From JAKFWF01 sp041745515 (GTDB lineage: Bacteria; Pseudomonadota; Alphaproteobacteria; Rhizobiales; Hyphomicrobiaceae), in the NCBI GenBank assembly GCA_041745515.1, contig JBGTIU010000083.1, positions 1-37,231 on the forward strand: 37,231 nt of DNA, in the 5' to 3' direction. Under the pieces are notes generated by a model. That model did not search any database. It saw only the letters and a list, made by a program, of their open reading frames with translations, and had not been told where the DNA came from. Made by a program: the position numbers and the translations under genes. This document shows positions 1-8,320 of the stretch, piece by piece (positions within the stretch are counted from its first letter, which is position 1; every line of letters begins with the position of its first letter).

Positions 1-246
1 ATCGCGCAGCGCCTGTTCGGTCGGGCCGGCAGCCGCAGAGTTGGGCGCTGCCGACCTCGCCGTCCGCTTGTGTGGGCGTGCCGCGGTCGGCGGAGCGAAC
101 TCCTTGGCCGTTTGTGCCGGCGGCGGAGCAGCAGGTGTTTGCTTGCCGAACGGCCACGTGAACTGCGCGTTAGCGGAATTGGTTGCAATCACCCACGACA
201 GCAATGCGTAAGCGAAAGCTCGCCCCGCTTTCGCGACAGCTCTCAT
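1..246 (-). CDS. Secreted hypothetical protein, N-terminal part (runs off the window)
   Basis: An open frame on the minus strand runs from an ATG at 246 to the window edge without a stop, giving 82 residues. The N-terminus is a clear signal peptide: basic start (MRAVAKAGR), hydrophobic core (AFAYALLSWVIA), and an Ala-X-Ala style cleavage site (NSANA, then QFTWPFG). The mature part begins with a low-complexity Pro/Ala/Lys stretch typical of a periplasmic linker. A GGAGG lies 5 bases upstream of the ATG at 246; an adjacent in-frame ATG at 249 is possible but sits too close to that site. The C-terminal domain that would reveal function lies outside the window, so no function is assigned. Confidence 0.65.
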   Translation of the reverse strand, partial: MRAVAKAGRAFAYALLSWVIATNSANAQFTWPFGKQTPAAPPPAQTAKEFAPPTAARPHKRTARSAAPNSAAAGPTEQALRD

Positions 247-290
247 CATGTCCTCCGGCACATCGTTCGGGTTGTTTCGCGCACCAACCG

Positions 291-779
291 TTACGGTTTG
301 ATGTATGCGTAACCCAGCGTTTGAAGTTCGATCAGACGTACGACACCCGACGGCACCAACTTCGCCTCGCCGATGAGAAGCACGGGCGCCCCTTCCGCAT
401 TTGCCATGCTCTCGCGCGTGTTGCCGCAGGCCGCGAAGGTCAGGTCAGGATCTTCGAGTGCCATGGCTTCTATGCGCGCTTTCACCGGGCTCTTGTCGGT
501 ACGCAGCATGTTAAGCCCAGGGCCATAGGTCACGATCTCGATTATCGCCGGCCGTCCCAGCGCCTTGTAGTGCGTTCGAATGTTCTGTGCGTTGTTGAGA
601 GCAAGGCTCATCACCGCCGGCTCGTTCTGGTCCACGTGCAAGCTGACCAGCGCAGGTTGTTGCGATGACGACGATCCAGTCGGTGAAGCCGTTTGAGCTT
701 GCGCAGGCGGCAAATCAGCGTCCACGCCGATCAGAATAAAGGTCAGGCTGAACAGCGTCAGCCAGCGCGTCGATATCAT
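291..779 (-). CDS. DsrE-family protein with signal peptide
   Basis: A 162-residue protein. The first ~30 residues form a signal peptide (MISTRWLTLFSLTFILIGV, then PPAQA), so export to the periplasm is expected. The rest resembles the DsrE/DsrF-like fold: a segment of the type 'VSLHVDQNEPAVMSLALNNA' is followed by 'AIIEIVTYGPGLNML', then 'FAACGNTRESM' and a C-terminal 'GVVRLIELQTLGYAYIKP'. This is the usual pattern of the small single-domain periplasmic DsrE-like proteins (COG1416 type). One Cys (in FAACGNT) sits where sulfur-relay members carry a conserved Cys, but a sulfur-transfer role is not shown. The frame is open far upstream; I chose the ATG at 779 because it starts the signal peptide. 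It is divergent from thrS, with 181 bases between. Confidence 0.75.
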   Translation of the reverse strand: MISTRWLTLFSLTFILIGVDADLPPAQAQTASPTGSSSSQQPALVSLHVDQNEPAVMSLALNNAQNIRTHYKALGRPAIIEIVTYGPGLNMLRTDKSPVKARIEAMALEDPDLTFAACGNTRESMANAEGAPVLLIGEAKLVPSGVVRLIELQTLGYAYIKP

Positions 780-960
780 CTGCCTATCCCCCAAGCTTCG
801 CCGACAAGACATTGGGGCAATGCGGCGCCAAGAGGGCTTGGTCGAGGCGATATCGTGTTGGCCCGGCGCGCACGCTTGACAGAACCGGCCATAGCGCAAA
901 AAACAGGCGACTTCGATAACCCTTACCTGCTTGGTTGGCAGTGAGTGAGAGGAGACCACA

Positions 961-2928
961 GTGCCCGATGTAGTTCTGACGATGCCAGATGGAGCCAAGA
1001 GGCCAGTTGCTGCAGGCACGACCGGTCTCGAGGCCGCTAAAGGAATTTCTCCGTCGCTGGCAAAGCGCACCGTCGGGATGATGCTTAATGGCGTGCTCAG
1101 CGACTTGGCCGACCCGATCAGCGCCGATGCGACCATTAAATTTATCGCCCGAACCGATCCAGAGGCGTTGGAGCTGATCCGGCACGATTGCGCGCACGTG
1201 TTGGCCGAGGCGGTGCAGCAGTTGTGGCCCGGCACACAGGTGACGATTGGGCCGGTAATCGAGAACGGGTTCTTCTATGACTTTGCCAAGGTCGAGCCGT
1301 TCCAGCCGGAGGATCTGCCGCGCATCGAACGACGCATGACCGAAATCATCGCGAAAAATGCAGCCTTCACCAAACAGGTGTGGAGTCGCGACAAGGCCAA
1401 AGCGTTTTTTCTATCCAAGAGCGAACACTTCAAGGTCGAATTGATTGACTCGGTCCCCGAGGGCGAAGAGCTCAAGATGTACGCCCAAGGCGACTGGGTT
1501 GACCTGTGTCGCGGTCCGCACATGACGTCGACGGGGCAGATCGGTAAAGGTTTCAAGCTGACCCGAGTGTCGGGCAGCTACTGGCGAGGCAAGTCCGATG
1601 GAGCGCGGTTGCAGCGCGTTTACGGCACGGCTTGGGCCAGCGAGGCTGAACTCAAGCTGCATCTGGAACAATTGGAACAAGCGGAAAAGCGCGACCATCG
1701 CAAGCTGGGGCGGGAAATGGACCTGTTTCATTTCCAGGAGGACGCGCCCGGCACAGTTTTCTGGCACCCCAAAGGATGGAACCTTTTTCAGGAATTGGTC
1801 AACTACATGCGCCGCCGTCAACAGGCGTCCGGCTATTTAGAGGTCAACTCGCCGCAGCTGCTCGACAAATCGTTGTGGGAAACCTCCGGTCATTGGGAGA
1901 ACTATCACGCCAACATGTTCGTCACCGAAACAGAGGACGAGCGCGTGTTCGCATTGAAGCCGATGAACTGCCCCGGCCACGTGCAGATTTTCAAGCATGG
2001 GCTCAAGAGCTATCGCGATCTACCGATGAAGATCGCCGAGTTCGGCTGCGTGCATCGCTATGAGCCGTCCGGCGCGCTGCACGGATTGATGCGAGTGCGC
2101 GCGTTTACACAGGACGACGCTCACCTGTTCATCACCGAAGATCAGATCATGCAGGAAAGTATCGTCGTCAATGACTTCATGCTTTCGATCTATGACGATT
2201 TCGGGTTCAAGGACGTGCACATCAAACTTGCAACGCGTCCTGAAAAGCGCGTTGGCTCGGACGCACTTTGGGACAAGGCCGAGGATGCGATGCGGGGCGT
2301 GTTCGAGCGCGTGCGCGTAGACTATCCGCACATCAAGACGTCGATCGCGGCGGGCGACGGCGCATTCTACGGACCCAAATTCGAGTACCACCTGCGCGAC
2401 GCCATCGGGCGAAGTTGGCAACTTGGCACCAATCAGGTCGATTTCAACATGCCGGCGCGATTTGGCGCCTTTTATATCGGCGCCGATAGCGAGAAAAAAA
2501 CGCCTGTGATGCTGCACCAGGCGAATTTCGGCTCGCTCGAACGATTCGCTGGGATCTTTATCGAGAACACGGCAGGGCATCTGCCGCTCTGGGTGTCACC
2601 CGTCCAGGTCGTGGTCGCAACCATCGTGTCCGATGCAGATAACTACGCGGGGGATGTAATGCGACAGTTGAAGGCCGCCGGCCTCAAGACCCAAGGCGAC
2701 CTGCGCAACGAGAAGATCAACTACAAGGTGCGAGAGCATTCCGAAGCCAAAGTACCGGTGATGCTCGTCGTGGGGCGTAACGAGGCGGAAGCAGGCAACG
2801 TAGCAATGCGCCGCCTTGGCAATCAGGCAAACGTGATCATGCCACTCTACGAGGCGATTGCATTGCTGAGGGACGAAGCGACGCCGCCCGACGTCAAGCG
2901 GGCGGAGCGTTCAGCGCAAGGAACCTGA
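961..2928 (+). CDS. thrS: Threonine--tRNA ligase
   Basis: Cytoplasmic class II aminoacyl-tRNA synthetase that charges tRNA-Thr; 655 residues, normal length. Domain order: TGS-like N-domain (about 1-65), editing domain with HxxxH (H75, H79) and CxxxH (C183, H187; CRGPH), then the catalytic core. In the core, the zinc Cys is in 'MNCPGH', motif 2 is 'HRYEPSGALHGLMRVR' followed by FTQDDAH, and motif 3 is 'FGSLERFAGIFIEN'. The C-terminal anticodon-binding domain starts near 'SPVQVVVATI'. The start is GTG at 961, supported by a GAGAGGAG stretch about 6 bases upstream. A TTGACA at 876-881 could be a -35 box but no convincing -10 was seen. The next gene begins one base after the stop. Confidence 0.97.
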   Translation: MPDVVLTMPDGAKRPVAAGTTGLEAAKGISPSLAKRTVGMMLNGVLSDLADPISADATIKFIARTDPEALELIRHDCAHVLAEAVQQLWPGTQVTIGPVIENGFFYDFAKVEPFQPEDLPRIERRMTEIIAKNAAFTKQVWSRDKAKAFFLSKSEHFKVELIDSVPEGEELKMYAQGDWVDLCRGPHMTSTGQIGKGFKLTRVSGSYWRGKSDGARLQRVYGTAWASEAELKLHLEQLEQAEKRDHRKLGREMDLFHFQEDAPGTVFWHPKGWNLFQELVNYMRRRQQASGYLEVNSPQLLDKSLWETSGHWENYHANMFVTETEDERVFALKPMNCPGHVQIFKHGLKSYRDLPMKIAEFGCVHRYEPSGALHGLMRVRAFTQDDAHLFITEDQIMQESIVVNDFMLSIYDDFGFKDVHIKLATRPEKRVGSDALWDKAEDAMRGVFERVRVDYPHIKTSIAAGDGAFYGPKFEYHLRDAIGRSWQLGTNQVDFNMPARFGAFYIGADSEKKTPVMLHQANFGSLERFAGIFIENTAGHLPLWVSPVQVVVATIVSDADNYAGDVMRQLKAAGLKTQGDLRNEKINYKVREHSEAKVPVMLVVGRNEAEAGNVAMRRLGNQANVIMPLYEAIALLRDEATPPDVKRAERSAQGT

Positions 2929-2929
2929 A

Positions 2930-3238
2930 ATGGCCCGATTGATTGCTATCTACAAACCGCCCAAGGATCCGCCGGCCTTCAATGCCTATTATTTCGGCAC
3001 CCATGTGCCACTCGCGAAGAGGATTCCGGGATTACTGCGCTACGAAGTCAACGAAGGCGCGGTGGCAGCACCGATGACGAAGGGCGGTGTCCATCTCGTT
3101 GCAATCATGCACTTCGCGTCGAAGGCGGACCTCGATAGCGCATTGGCCTCGTCCGAAGGCAAGGCTACCGCGCGCGATCTAGCCAACTTCGCTGACGGCG
3201 GCGTCGAGTTGCTGATGATCGATGTTAAGGACATATAG
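2930..3238 (+). CDS. EthD-family (dimeric alpha/beta barrel) protein
   Basis: A 102-residue protein starting one base after the thrS stop, so probably co-transcribed and translationally coupled. The opening 'MARLIAIYKPPKDPPAFNAYY' and the 'HVPLAKRIPGLLRYEV' segment match the EthD-type ferredoxin-like fold: a beta strand, a helix with a conserved His (here in THVPL), then Pro-Gly-Leu. The second half ('HLVAIMHFASKADLDSALAS...EGKATARDLANFADG') matches the second beta-alpha unit. Family members are small dimeric barrels, several linked to breakdown of ethers or aromatics, but most are uncharacterised; no substrate can be inferred. A strong hairpin follows the stop. Confidence 0.8.
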   Translation: MARLIAIYKPPKDPPAFNAYYFGTHVPLAKRIPGLLRYEVNEGAVAAPMTKGGVHLVAIMHFASKADLDSALASSEGKATARDLANFADGGVELLMIDVKDI

Positions 3239-3240
3239 AA

Positions 3241-3266
3241 GAGGCCGGACGCGAGCGTCCGGCCTC
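3241..3266. terminator. Hairpin between convergent genes (likely bidirectional terminator)
   Basis: An 11-bp perfect stem (GAGGCCGGACG, 3241-3251; CGTCCGGCCTC, 3256-3266) with a 4-base CGAG loop lies 2 bases after the EthD-like gene stop and 25 bases beyond the end of the convergent secreted-protein gene. There is no T-run on the plus side, so it is not a textbook intrinsic terminator, but its position between converging genes fits transcript-end formation for both. Confidence 0.6.
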
Positions 3267-3291
3267 TGACTTGAAGCGAGTAGAAAATGCC

Positions 3292-3606
3292 TCAGCCGTG
3301 CCAGCGGCGGTCGCGACTATGCCACCAACCGTCCCGTCCGCCGAAATTCCGCCAAATCCAGAATTCCGCACCCGGACGCGTAGTACGGCAGGCAATACGA
3401 TCGCCGCGCCGATTGTGGGCATGCCAGCGACCTGCTCCGCCACGTTCGCAGGCGCGATGCCTGTTCCCGTCATGCACCAGCTGCAACAGACTTGCGTCGG
3501 CGTTCGGCGAACTCGTCAGAGCTCCGCCGAGCGGAGCAGCACTGGCGGATGCTGCAAACAGACCGGATGCAAGCAATCCTGCGGCAATGAAAACTGACTT
3601 CCTCAT
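3292..3606 (-). CDS. Small secreted Cys/Trp/His/Arg-rich protein
   Basis: A 104-residue protein with an obvious signal peptide (MRKSVFIAAGLLASGLFAASASA, then APLGGA). The mature part has a short linker and a distinctive tail rich in Cys, Arg, Trp, His and Gly ('RACERGGAGRWHAHNRRGD', then 'RIAC', 'FWIWRNFGGRDGWW'). The two Cys flank the CERGG...RIAC segment and could form a disulfide. Similar small secreted 'W-H-R' proteins are, to my knowledge, common in Hyphomicrobiales and uncharacterised. ATG at 3606 was chosen because it begins the signal peptide and has AGGAAGGAAA just upstream; longer in-frame starts would hide the signal peptide. Confidence 0.65.
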   Translation of the reverse strand: MRKSVFIAAGLLASGLFAASASAAPLGGALTSSPNADASLLQLVHDGNRHRACERGGAGRWHAHNRRGDRIACRTTRPGAEFWIWRNFGGRDGWWHSRDRRWHG

Positions 3607-3762
3607 TTCGATTTCCTTCCTAGTTGATGACATGCCTATACGGCGTGACCCAGGCACCATCTCAACGAGCGTGGTGCTGAAAACCCGTCGCGCTTGTTTC
3701 TCAACGAGAATGACCGCAACGTGATCCGGCGAGATAACGCCGTTTCCCCCCGCGGTGTTCCC

Positions 3763-4227
3763 TTATCCGCGGCCGCGATAAGCGGCGACGCCCTGATCGG
3801 GCAGCCACACGCCCTCGGGCAGGGTCCCGGTTTGCCAGAACACGTCGATCGGAATGCCGCCGCGCGGATACCAGTAGCCGCCAATTCGAAGGAAAACGGG
3901 CTCCAGCAGCTCAACGAGCCGTTTACCGATCGCGACCGTGCAATCTTCGTGGAAGGCGCCGAGATTTCGAAACGATGTTAGATACAACTTGAGGCTCTTG
4001 CTTTCGACCAACCAAGCCTTCGGAATGTAGTCGATGACGAGATGGGCGAAGTCGGGCTGGTTCGTCACCGGGCACAGGGAGGTGAACTCCGGCACAACGA
4101 AGCGTGCAACGTAATGCGTGTCAGTGTGCGGATTCGGCACGCGCTCGAGGTTCGCCGTCCCGGGGCTATCGGGCGGTGTGACGCGATGACCAAGCTGCTT
4201 CAGCGTGGCGTGGTTCTTTTTTGCCAT
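3763..4227 (-). CDS. queF: NADPH-dependent 7-cyano-7-deazaguanine reductase QueF
   Basis: Reduces preQ0 to preQ1 in queuosine biosynthesis. At 154 residues it is the short, single-domain (type I, YkvM-like) form. Visible family motifs: nucleophile Cys52 in 'TSLCPVTNQPDFA', acid Asp59 in the same segment, the QueF NADPH motif 'ESKSLKLYL' (E75 onward), and 'FHEDC' (H93, E94). It is the downstream partner of a VUT-type transporter gene ending 12 bases upstream of its start, so the two are probably co-transcribed. No strong ribosome-binding site is seen before its ATG, which suggests coupling to the upstream gene. Confidence 0.95.
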   Translation of the reverse strand: MAKKNHATLKQLGHRVTPPDSPGTANLERVPNPHTDTHYVARFVVPEFTSLCPVTNQPDFAHLVIDYIPKAWLVESKSLKLYLTSFRNLGAFHEDCTVAIGKRLVELLEPVFLRIGGYWYPRGGIPIDVFWQTGTLPEGVWLPDQGVAAYRGRG

Positions 4228-4239
4228 GGCGTTGCCCGG

Positions 4240-4800
4240 TCAAGCTGCCGCGAGGCGAAGCCGCTCGTCCCTGCGGCGCAGCCAGGCGATCAGGGGAATT
4301 GCCAGCACGACCATCCAGGTTTTGCCGACGATTTGGCCATTGAGAAAATCGAGGTTACCGAATGCCAGCCAGAGGAACAGCACGCTGTCGACGACGAGCC
4401 CGACGAGGCTGCTGGCGACCACGGCAAGCACCAGACCACGCCGTTGCAGTGGAGTGAAGACGGCGAGGTCAGCTGCCTCCGACAGCAGGAATGCGACGGC
4501 CGATGCGATCACCAGTGCAGGCGGCGCCACCAACGCCGATAATCCGGCTCCCGCGATGATGGCGGCGATCGCCCAACCGGCCCCCAGCCTGCGTTGAACG
4601 AGGTCGCGCAGCACCAGGGCGGCCCCGATCGTGACGACGCCGCTCGGCGCCATCAGGTTCGGCGCGACTGGGATGAGGCAGGGGCCGGTGGGAAGGCACC
4701 TGGTGCCGACATTGCCGATCATCCAGTTGGCAGCAGGGATGCAGAGCGCGAAGGCTGCAAGAAACAGCAGCCCTTCGGCTTGACGGCGGGTAAGCGACAT
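4240..4800 (-). CDS. VUT-family membrane protein, probable queuosine-precursor transporter
   Basis: A 186-residue integral membrane protein with about five to six hydrophobic segments. It carries VUT (YhhQ-like) features: 'APSGVVTIGAALVLRDLVQRR', then 'AFLLSEAADLAVFTPLQRR' and 'VVDSVLFLWLAFG'. Established members of this family import queuosine precursors (preQ0/preQ1 or queuine). The adjacent queF makes a precursor-uptake role likely: imported preQ0 would be reduced by QueF. I chose the ATG at 4800 because a GGAG lies 8 bases upstream; an in-frame start at 4827 would add nine residues. The loop after the first helix carries two Cys (TRCLPTGPC). No preQ1 riboswitch was recognised upstream. 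Confidence 0.85.
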   Translation of the reverse strand: MSLTRRQAEGLLFLAAFALCIPAANWMIGNVGTRCLPTGPCLIPVAPNLMAPSGVVTIGAALVLRDLVQRRLGAGWAIAAIIAGAGLSALVAPPALVIASAVAFLLSEAADLAVFTPLQRRGLVLAVVASSLVGLVVDSVLFLWLAFGNLDFLNGQIVGKTWMVVLAIPLIAWLRRRDERLRLAAA

Positions 4801-4914
4801 CGATGATCTCCGATTTATAAAGCGCAACGAGATGGCGCGCTTGCGCGGGGTCCGGTTGACGATGGCGCTATGTAGTGCGGAATTGACGCGCAGGCCAGCG
4901 TTTAGCCCGCCTGG

Positions 4915-5178
4915 TCAATACGTAAGCGCGGCGCGCATGGCCTTTAGTTCGGTGGTCGCGTCGGCGTAGGCCTCGAACGCTTGGCCGGAGCGGCGATACC
5001 AATAACGGGCGTTGTTCTGATCGCCTTCCTGCTTGTGCAGGCAGGCATGCAGCCAGCAATAGTCACGATCAGCATCGTCACGCTGCGCAATACCGTGCGC
5101 CGCAGCCCAGTCGCCGGCAAGTGCTGCATCGATGCCCGCGATCAGCGTTTGCCGATCTGGGGCAGATGTATCTCCCAT
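4915..5178 (-). CDS. Conserved hypothetical protein, helical-repeat-like
   Basis: An 87-residue cytoplasmic-looking protein with no signal peptide or membrane segment. Its centre reads like one TPR-type helix pair: 'AGIDAALAGDWAAAHGIAQ' followed by 'CWLHACLHKQEGDQNNARY' and 'WYRRSGQAF'. I recognise this as a conserved small protein of alphaproteobacteria with no known function. The ATG at 5178 is preferred over a TTG further upstream because a GGAGG lies 8 bases before it. It is transcribed toward the VUT/queF genes with a 114-base gap. Confidence 0.65.
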   Translation of the reverse strand: MGDTSAPDRQTLIAGIDAALAGDWAAAHGIAQRDDADRDYCWLHACLHKQEGDQNNARYWYRRSGQAFEAYADATTELKAMRAALTY

Positions 5179-5303
5179 CGTCCGAACCTCCAATTGGCAA
5201 TCTCGATCTCCGGCTTGGCCTCCAGCCGTGCCTCGGCTACAACGCGCGCCAACGTCCCACGTGACCGAATAATCCGCAATCCAGTGCCGCGAAGGCTTAA
5301 CCC

Positions 5304-6584
5304 ATGACCCAGATCCTTGACATCATCGGCCGCGAGATCCTCGACAGCCGTGGCAATCCAACCGTCGAAGTCGATGTGATCCTCGAGGACGGTAGCCTGG
5401 GTCGCGCGGCCGTCCCATCAGGTGCGTCGACCGGTGCGCACGAAGCCAATGAGTTGCGGGATGGCGACAAGAAGCGCTACGGCGGCAAGGGTGTGCTGAA
5501 AGCGGTCTCGGCCATCAATGATGAGATTTTCGACACGCTGCGTGGCATGGATGCGGAGGATCAACGGCGGATCGATCATGCAATGATTGTTCTCGACGGC
5601 ACCAAGAACAAGGCGCGGCTCGGGGCCAATGCGATTCTGGGCGTGTCGCTGGCGGTTGCCAAGGCGGCGGCGGAAACTTCCGGCTTGCCACTCTATCGCT
5701 ATGTCGGCGGTGCTTCGGCGCACATGCTGCCGGTGCCGATGATGAATATCATTAATGGCGGCGCGCACGCCGACAATCCGATCGATATCCAGGAATTCAT
5801 GATCATGCCGGTTGCGGCCGCGTCCTGCCGCGAGGCGATCCGCATCGGTTCCGAGATCTTCCACACGTTGCGTAAAGGATTGCAGGACGCCGGCCACGGC
5901 ACCAACGTCGGCGACGAAGGCGGGTTTGCCCCCAACCTGAAATCGGCGGATGAAGCTCTGGGTTTCATCATGTCGTCGATCGAGAAGGCAGGGTTCCATC
6001 CGGGGCAGGACGTGATGCTGGCGCTCGATTGTGCCGCGACCGAGTATTTCAAGGACGGTAAGTACCGGTTGGAGGGGGAGGGAAAGACGCTCGATAGCGC
6101 CGCCAATGCGAAATATCTGGCTGAGCTGGTCGGCCGCTTCCCGATCATCTCGATCGAGGACGGCATGGGAGAGGATGATTGGGCCGGCTGGAAGGCACTG
6201 ACCGAGCTGATTGGCAGCAAATGCCAGCTCGTTGGCGACGATCTGTTTGTGACCAACACCGAACGGCTCTCGCAAGGCATCAAGAGCCGCACTGCCAATG
6301 CCATCCTCGTGAAGTTCAATCAGATTGGCTCGCTGTCCGAGACACTCGACGCCGTCAACATGGCACAGCGCGCGAGCTACTCGGTTGTCATGTCGCATCG
6401 CTCAGGTGAAACGGAAGACGCCACGATCGCCGATCTGGCGGTTGCGACCAACTGCGGTCAGATCAAGACCGGTTCGCTGTCCCGCTCCGATCGCCTCGCC
6501 AAATACAATCAGCTGATTCGCATCGAGGAGGAACTTGCCGACATGGCGCGGTATGCTGGCCGCAGTGTGATGCGGCTCTCTTGA
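5304..6584 (+). CDS. eno: Enolase (phosphopyruvate hydratase)
   Basis: Converts 2-phosphoglycerate to phosphoenolpyruvate in glycolysis; 426 residues, normal length. Active-site residues are all visible: H155 and E164 ('GGAHADNPIDIQEF'), E205 ('GDEGGFAPN'), magnesium ligands D242, E285 and D312, general base K337 ('LVKFNQIG'), and the H365-R366-S367 signature ('SHRSGETED'). The ATG at 5304 is preceded by GAAGG at 8 bases. It sits upstream of ftsB and the pdh operon, the standard alphaproteobacterial order, providing the step two reactions before PDH. Confidence 0.98.
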   Translation: MTQILDIIGREILDSRGNPTVEVDVILEDGSLGRAAVPSGASTGAHEANELRDGDKKRYGGKGVLKAVSAINDEIFDTLRGMDAEDQRRIDHAMIVLDGTKNKARLGANAILGVSLAVAKAAAETSGLPLYRYVGGASAHMLPVPMMNIINGGAHADNPIDIQEFMIMPVAAASCREAIRIGSEIFHTLRKGLQDAGHGTNVGDEGGFAPNLKSADEALGFIMSSIEKAGFHPGQDVMLALDCAATEYFKDGKYRLEGEGKTLDSAANAKYLAELVGRFPIISIEDGMGEDDWAGWKALTELIGSKCQLVGDDLFVTNTERLSQGIKSRTANAILVKFNQIGSLSETLDAVNMAQRASYSVVMSHRSGETEDATIADLAVATNCGQIKTGSLSRSDRLAKYNQLIRIEEELADMARYAGRSVMRLS

Positions 6585-6627
6585 AGGCCGAGATTGGTCT
6601 TTCCTTGTCTGGTTTGATCGGCCTGAG

Positions 6628-6645
6628 GACACATCAAAATGTGTC
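6628..6645 (+). terminator. Short hairpin after eno, possible weak terminator
   Basis: A 7-bp stem (GACACAT / ATGTGTC) with a CAAA loop lies about 45 bases after the enolase stop and 115 bases before ftsB. The bases after it (GGCGCTTTACTTC) have no long T-run, so termination would be partial at best; it may simply be a spacer structure. Confidence 0.3.
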
Positions 6646-6759
6646 GGCGCTTTACTTCATCTTAAGTCGCTCAGGCCTACGGTTTCCACGTTCCAGCGTA
6701 GGCGATGCAGCCGCGAGTTCAGCATTCGACGCCGCGCCTCGCGATCAACCGGCAGTTGA

Positions 6760-7071
6760 ATGAGAAGATCCATGCAGCGTGCTGGCAGGCTTCCCTTGGT
6801 TTTGCTTACCGGCCTCACGTTCTCGGTCTACTTCACTTATCATGCGATCACCGGCCGTCACGGCTTCGGGGCGAGGCAAAACCTGATAATCCGAACCAGC
6901 GCGCTGGAACGGGAAATCGGCGCACTCGAGGCCGTGCGCACCAGGTTGCAGCGCGATGTCGCGCTTCTAGCACCCGAACAACCTCATCCGGATATCATTG
7001 AGTTCATTGCTGCTGACGTCCTCGGTTTGGTGCGGCCCGATGCGAAGGTTGTTATTCGCTCCGGCTCGTAG
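6760..7071 (+). CDS. ftsB: FtsB/DivIC-family cell-division protein
   Basis: A 103-residue bitopic membrane protein: one hydrophobic segment near the N-terminus (LPLVLLTGLTFSVYFTYHAI), then the alphaproteobacterial motif 'TGRHGFGARQNL', then a coiled coil ('RTSALEREIGALEAVRTRLQ') and a short C-terminal domain ('DIIEFIAADVLGLVRPD'). This is the septum formation initiator architecture, in which FtsB bridges FtsL and FtsQ in the divisome with the coiled coil in the periplasm. The position between eno and pdhA matches many Hyphomicrobiales genomes. Start could be the ATG at 6760 or that at 6772; neither has a strong ribosome-binding site. Confidence 0.88.
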   Translation: MRRSMQRAGRLPLVLLTGLTFSVYFTYHAITGRHGFGARQNLIIRTSALEREIGALEAVRTRLQRDVALLAPEQPHPDIIEFIAADVLGLVRPDAKVVIRSGS

Positions 7072-7216
7072 GCGGGTAGATCTACGTCTCACATCAATGA
7101 AACGTGCTTAAGCCTCGGTCGGATTTAGCTTTGCAGCTCGGCTGGTCAGTCCTCCGGGCGTCGTGTACGTTCGAGCCGAAGTCTGGCAGGGCAGAGCTAG
7201 CATCCAAGGAGGTAAA

Positions 7217-8320
7217 ATGGCGCCGGCGGACAGTGCGCGGGACATAAAGCCAGGCGCGACCTTGCAGGAAAATGCGGCAGTGCCCGCTACCGGCCCGAGA
7301 ACGTCCTGGCAACCCGCCGGCCTGATGTCGGCCGCACCCGTAGAAAAGCTGTTGATCCCGGAGTTCACCAAACAAGAGGAACTCGCGGCCTACCGCGAAA
7401 TGCTGTTGATCAGGCGTTTCGAGGAGAAGGCCGGCCAGCTTTACGGCATGGGTTTCATTGGCGGGTTTTGTCATCTGTACATTGGGCAGGAAGCCGTGGT
7501 GGTCGGCCTGCAGATGGCGGCAAAGGTCGGCGATCAGGTCATCACGACCTATCGCGATCATGGCCATATGCTGGCATGTGGTATGGACCCAAAGGGCGTG
7601 ATGGCTGAGCTGACTGGCAGACGGGGCGGCTATAGCCGCGGCAAAGGCGGCTCAATGCATATGTTCAGCCGCGAGAAACAATTTTTTGGTGGACACGGCA
7701 TTGTCGGAGCCTCGGTGCCGCTGGGCGCTGGTCTGGCTTTCGCTAACAAGTATCGCGGCAACGATCACGTGTCATTCTGTTATTTCGGCGATGGCGCGGT
7801 CAATCAAGGTCAGGTCTACGAGACCTTCAATATGGCCGAGCTGTGGAAGCTGCCGGTGATCTTCGTCATTGAAAACAATCGCTACGCGATGGGTACGTCG
7901 ATCGAGCGGGCAAGTGCTACCACCAACCTGTCGCAGCGCGGGCTGTCTTTCGCGATCCCCGGCGAGCAGGTCGACGGCATGGATGTCCGTGCGGTAAAGG
8001 CCGCCGGCGACCGGGTCGTGAAGTGGGTGCGCGAGGGCAATGGGCCCTATATTCTCGAGATGATGACCTACCGCTACCGTGGCCACTCGATGTCGGATCC
8101 CGCCAAATACCGCACGCGCGAGGAGGTCGACAAGGTCCGCGAGGAGCGCGATCCAATCGAGCGTGCCCGCGTCCGCATCATGGAAAACCGCATGGCAACG
8201 GAAGACGAGTTGAAGGCGATCGACAAGCAAATCCGTGAGACCGTCAATGCTGCCGCCGAGTTCGCCCAGAACGATCCCGAGCCTGACGGGGCCGAGTTGT
8301 GGACGGATGTTCTGTTGTAA
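7217..8320 (+). CDS. pdhA: Pyruvate dehydrogenase E1 component, alpha subunit
   Basis: With PdhB it forms the thiamine-diphosphate-dependent E1 enzyme that decarboxylates pyruvate and reductively acetylates lipoyl groups. The protein is 367 residues. The ThDP/Mg motif is intact: 'GDGAVNQGQVYETFNMAEL' closing with 'VIENN'. The conserved 'YRDHGHML', 'GKGGSMHM' and 'YRYRGHSMSDPAKYRT' (phosphorylation-loop region in mitochondrial relatives) are present. The first ~45 residues are a variable, Ala/Pro-rich extension. ATG at 7217 was chosen over an in-frame GTG at 7163 because AGGAGG lies 4 bases upstream. Its stop (TAA) overlaps the ATG of the next gene. Confidence 0.97.
   Translation: MAPADSARDIKPGATLQENAAVPATGPRTSWQPAGLMSAAPVEKLLIPEFTKQEELAAYREMLLIRRFEEKAGQLYGMGFIGGFCHLYIGQEAVVVGLQMAAKVGDQVITTYRDHGHMLACGMDPKGVMAELTGRRGGYSRGKGGSMHMFSREKQFFGGHGIVGASVPLGAGLAFANKYRGNDHVSFCYFGDGAVNQGQVYETFNMAELWKLPVIFVIENNRYAMGTSIERASATTNLSQRGLSFAIPGEQVDGMDVRAVKAAGDRVVKWVREGNGPYILEMMTYRYRGHSMSDPAKYRTREEVDKVREERDPIERARVRIMENRMATEDELKAIDKQIRETVNAAAEFAQNDPEPDGAELWTDVLL

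Noticed and set aside
876..904. TTGACA as a thrS promoter
   Set aside because: A perfect -35 hexamer, but the sequence at the proper spacing (AAAAAC) is not a convincing -10, so it is mentioned only as a possibility under thrS.
4801..4914. preQ1 riboswitch ahead of the VUT/queF genes
   Set aside because: The location would fit, but I could not draw the preQ1 pseudoknot or its A-rich tail from this sequence.
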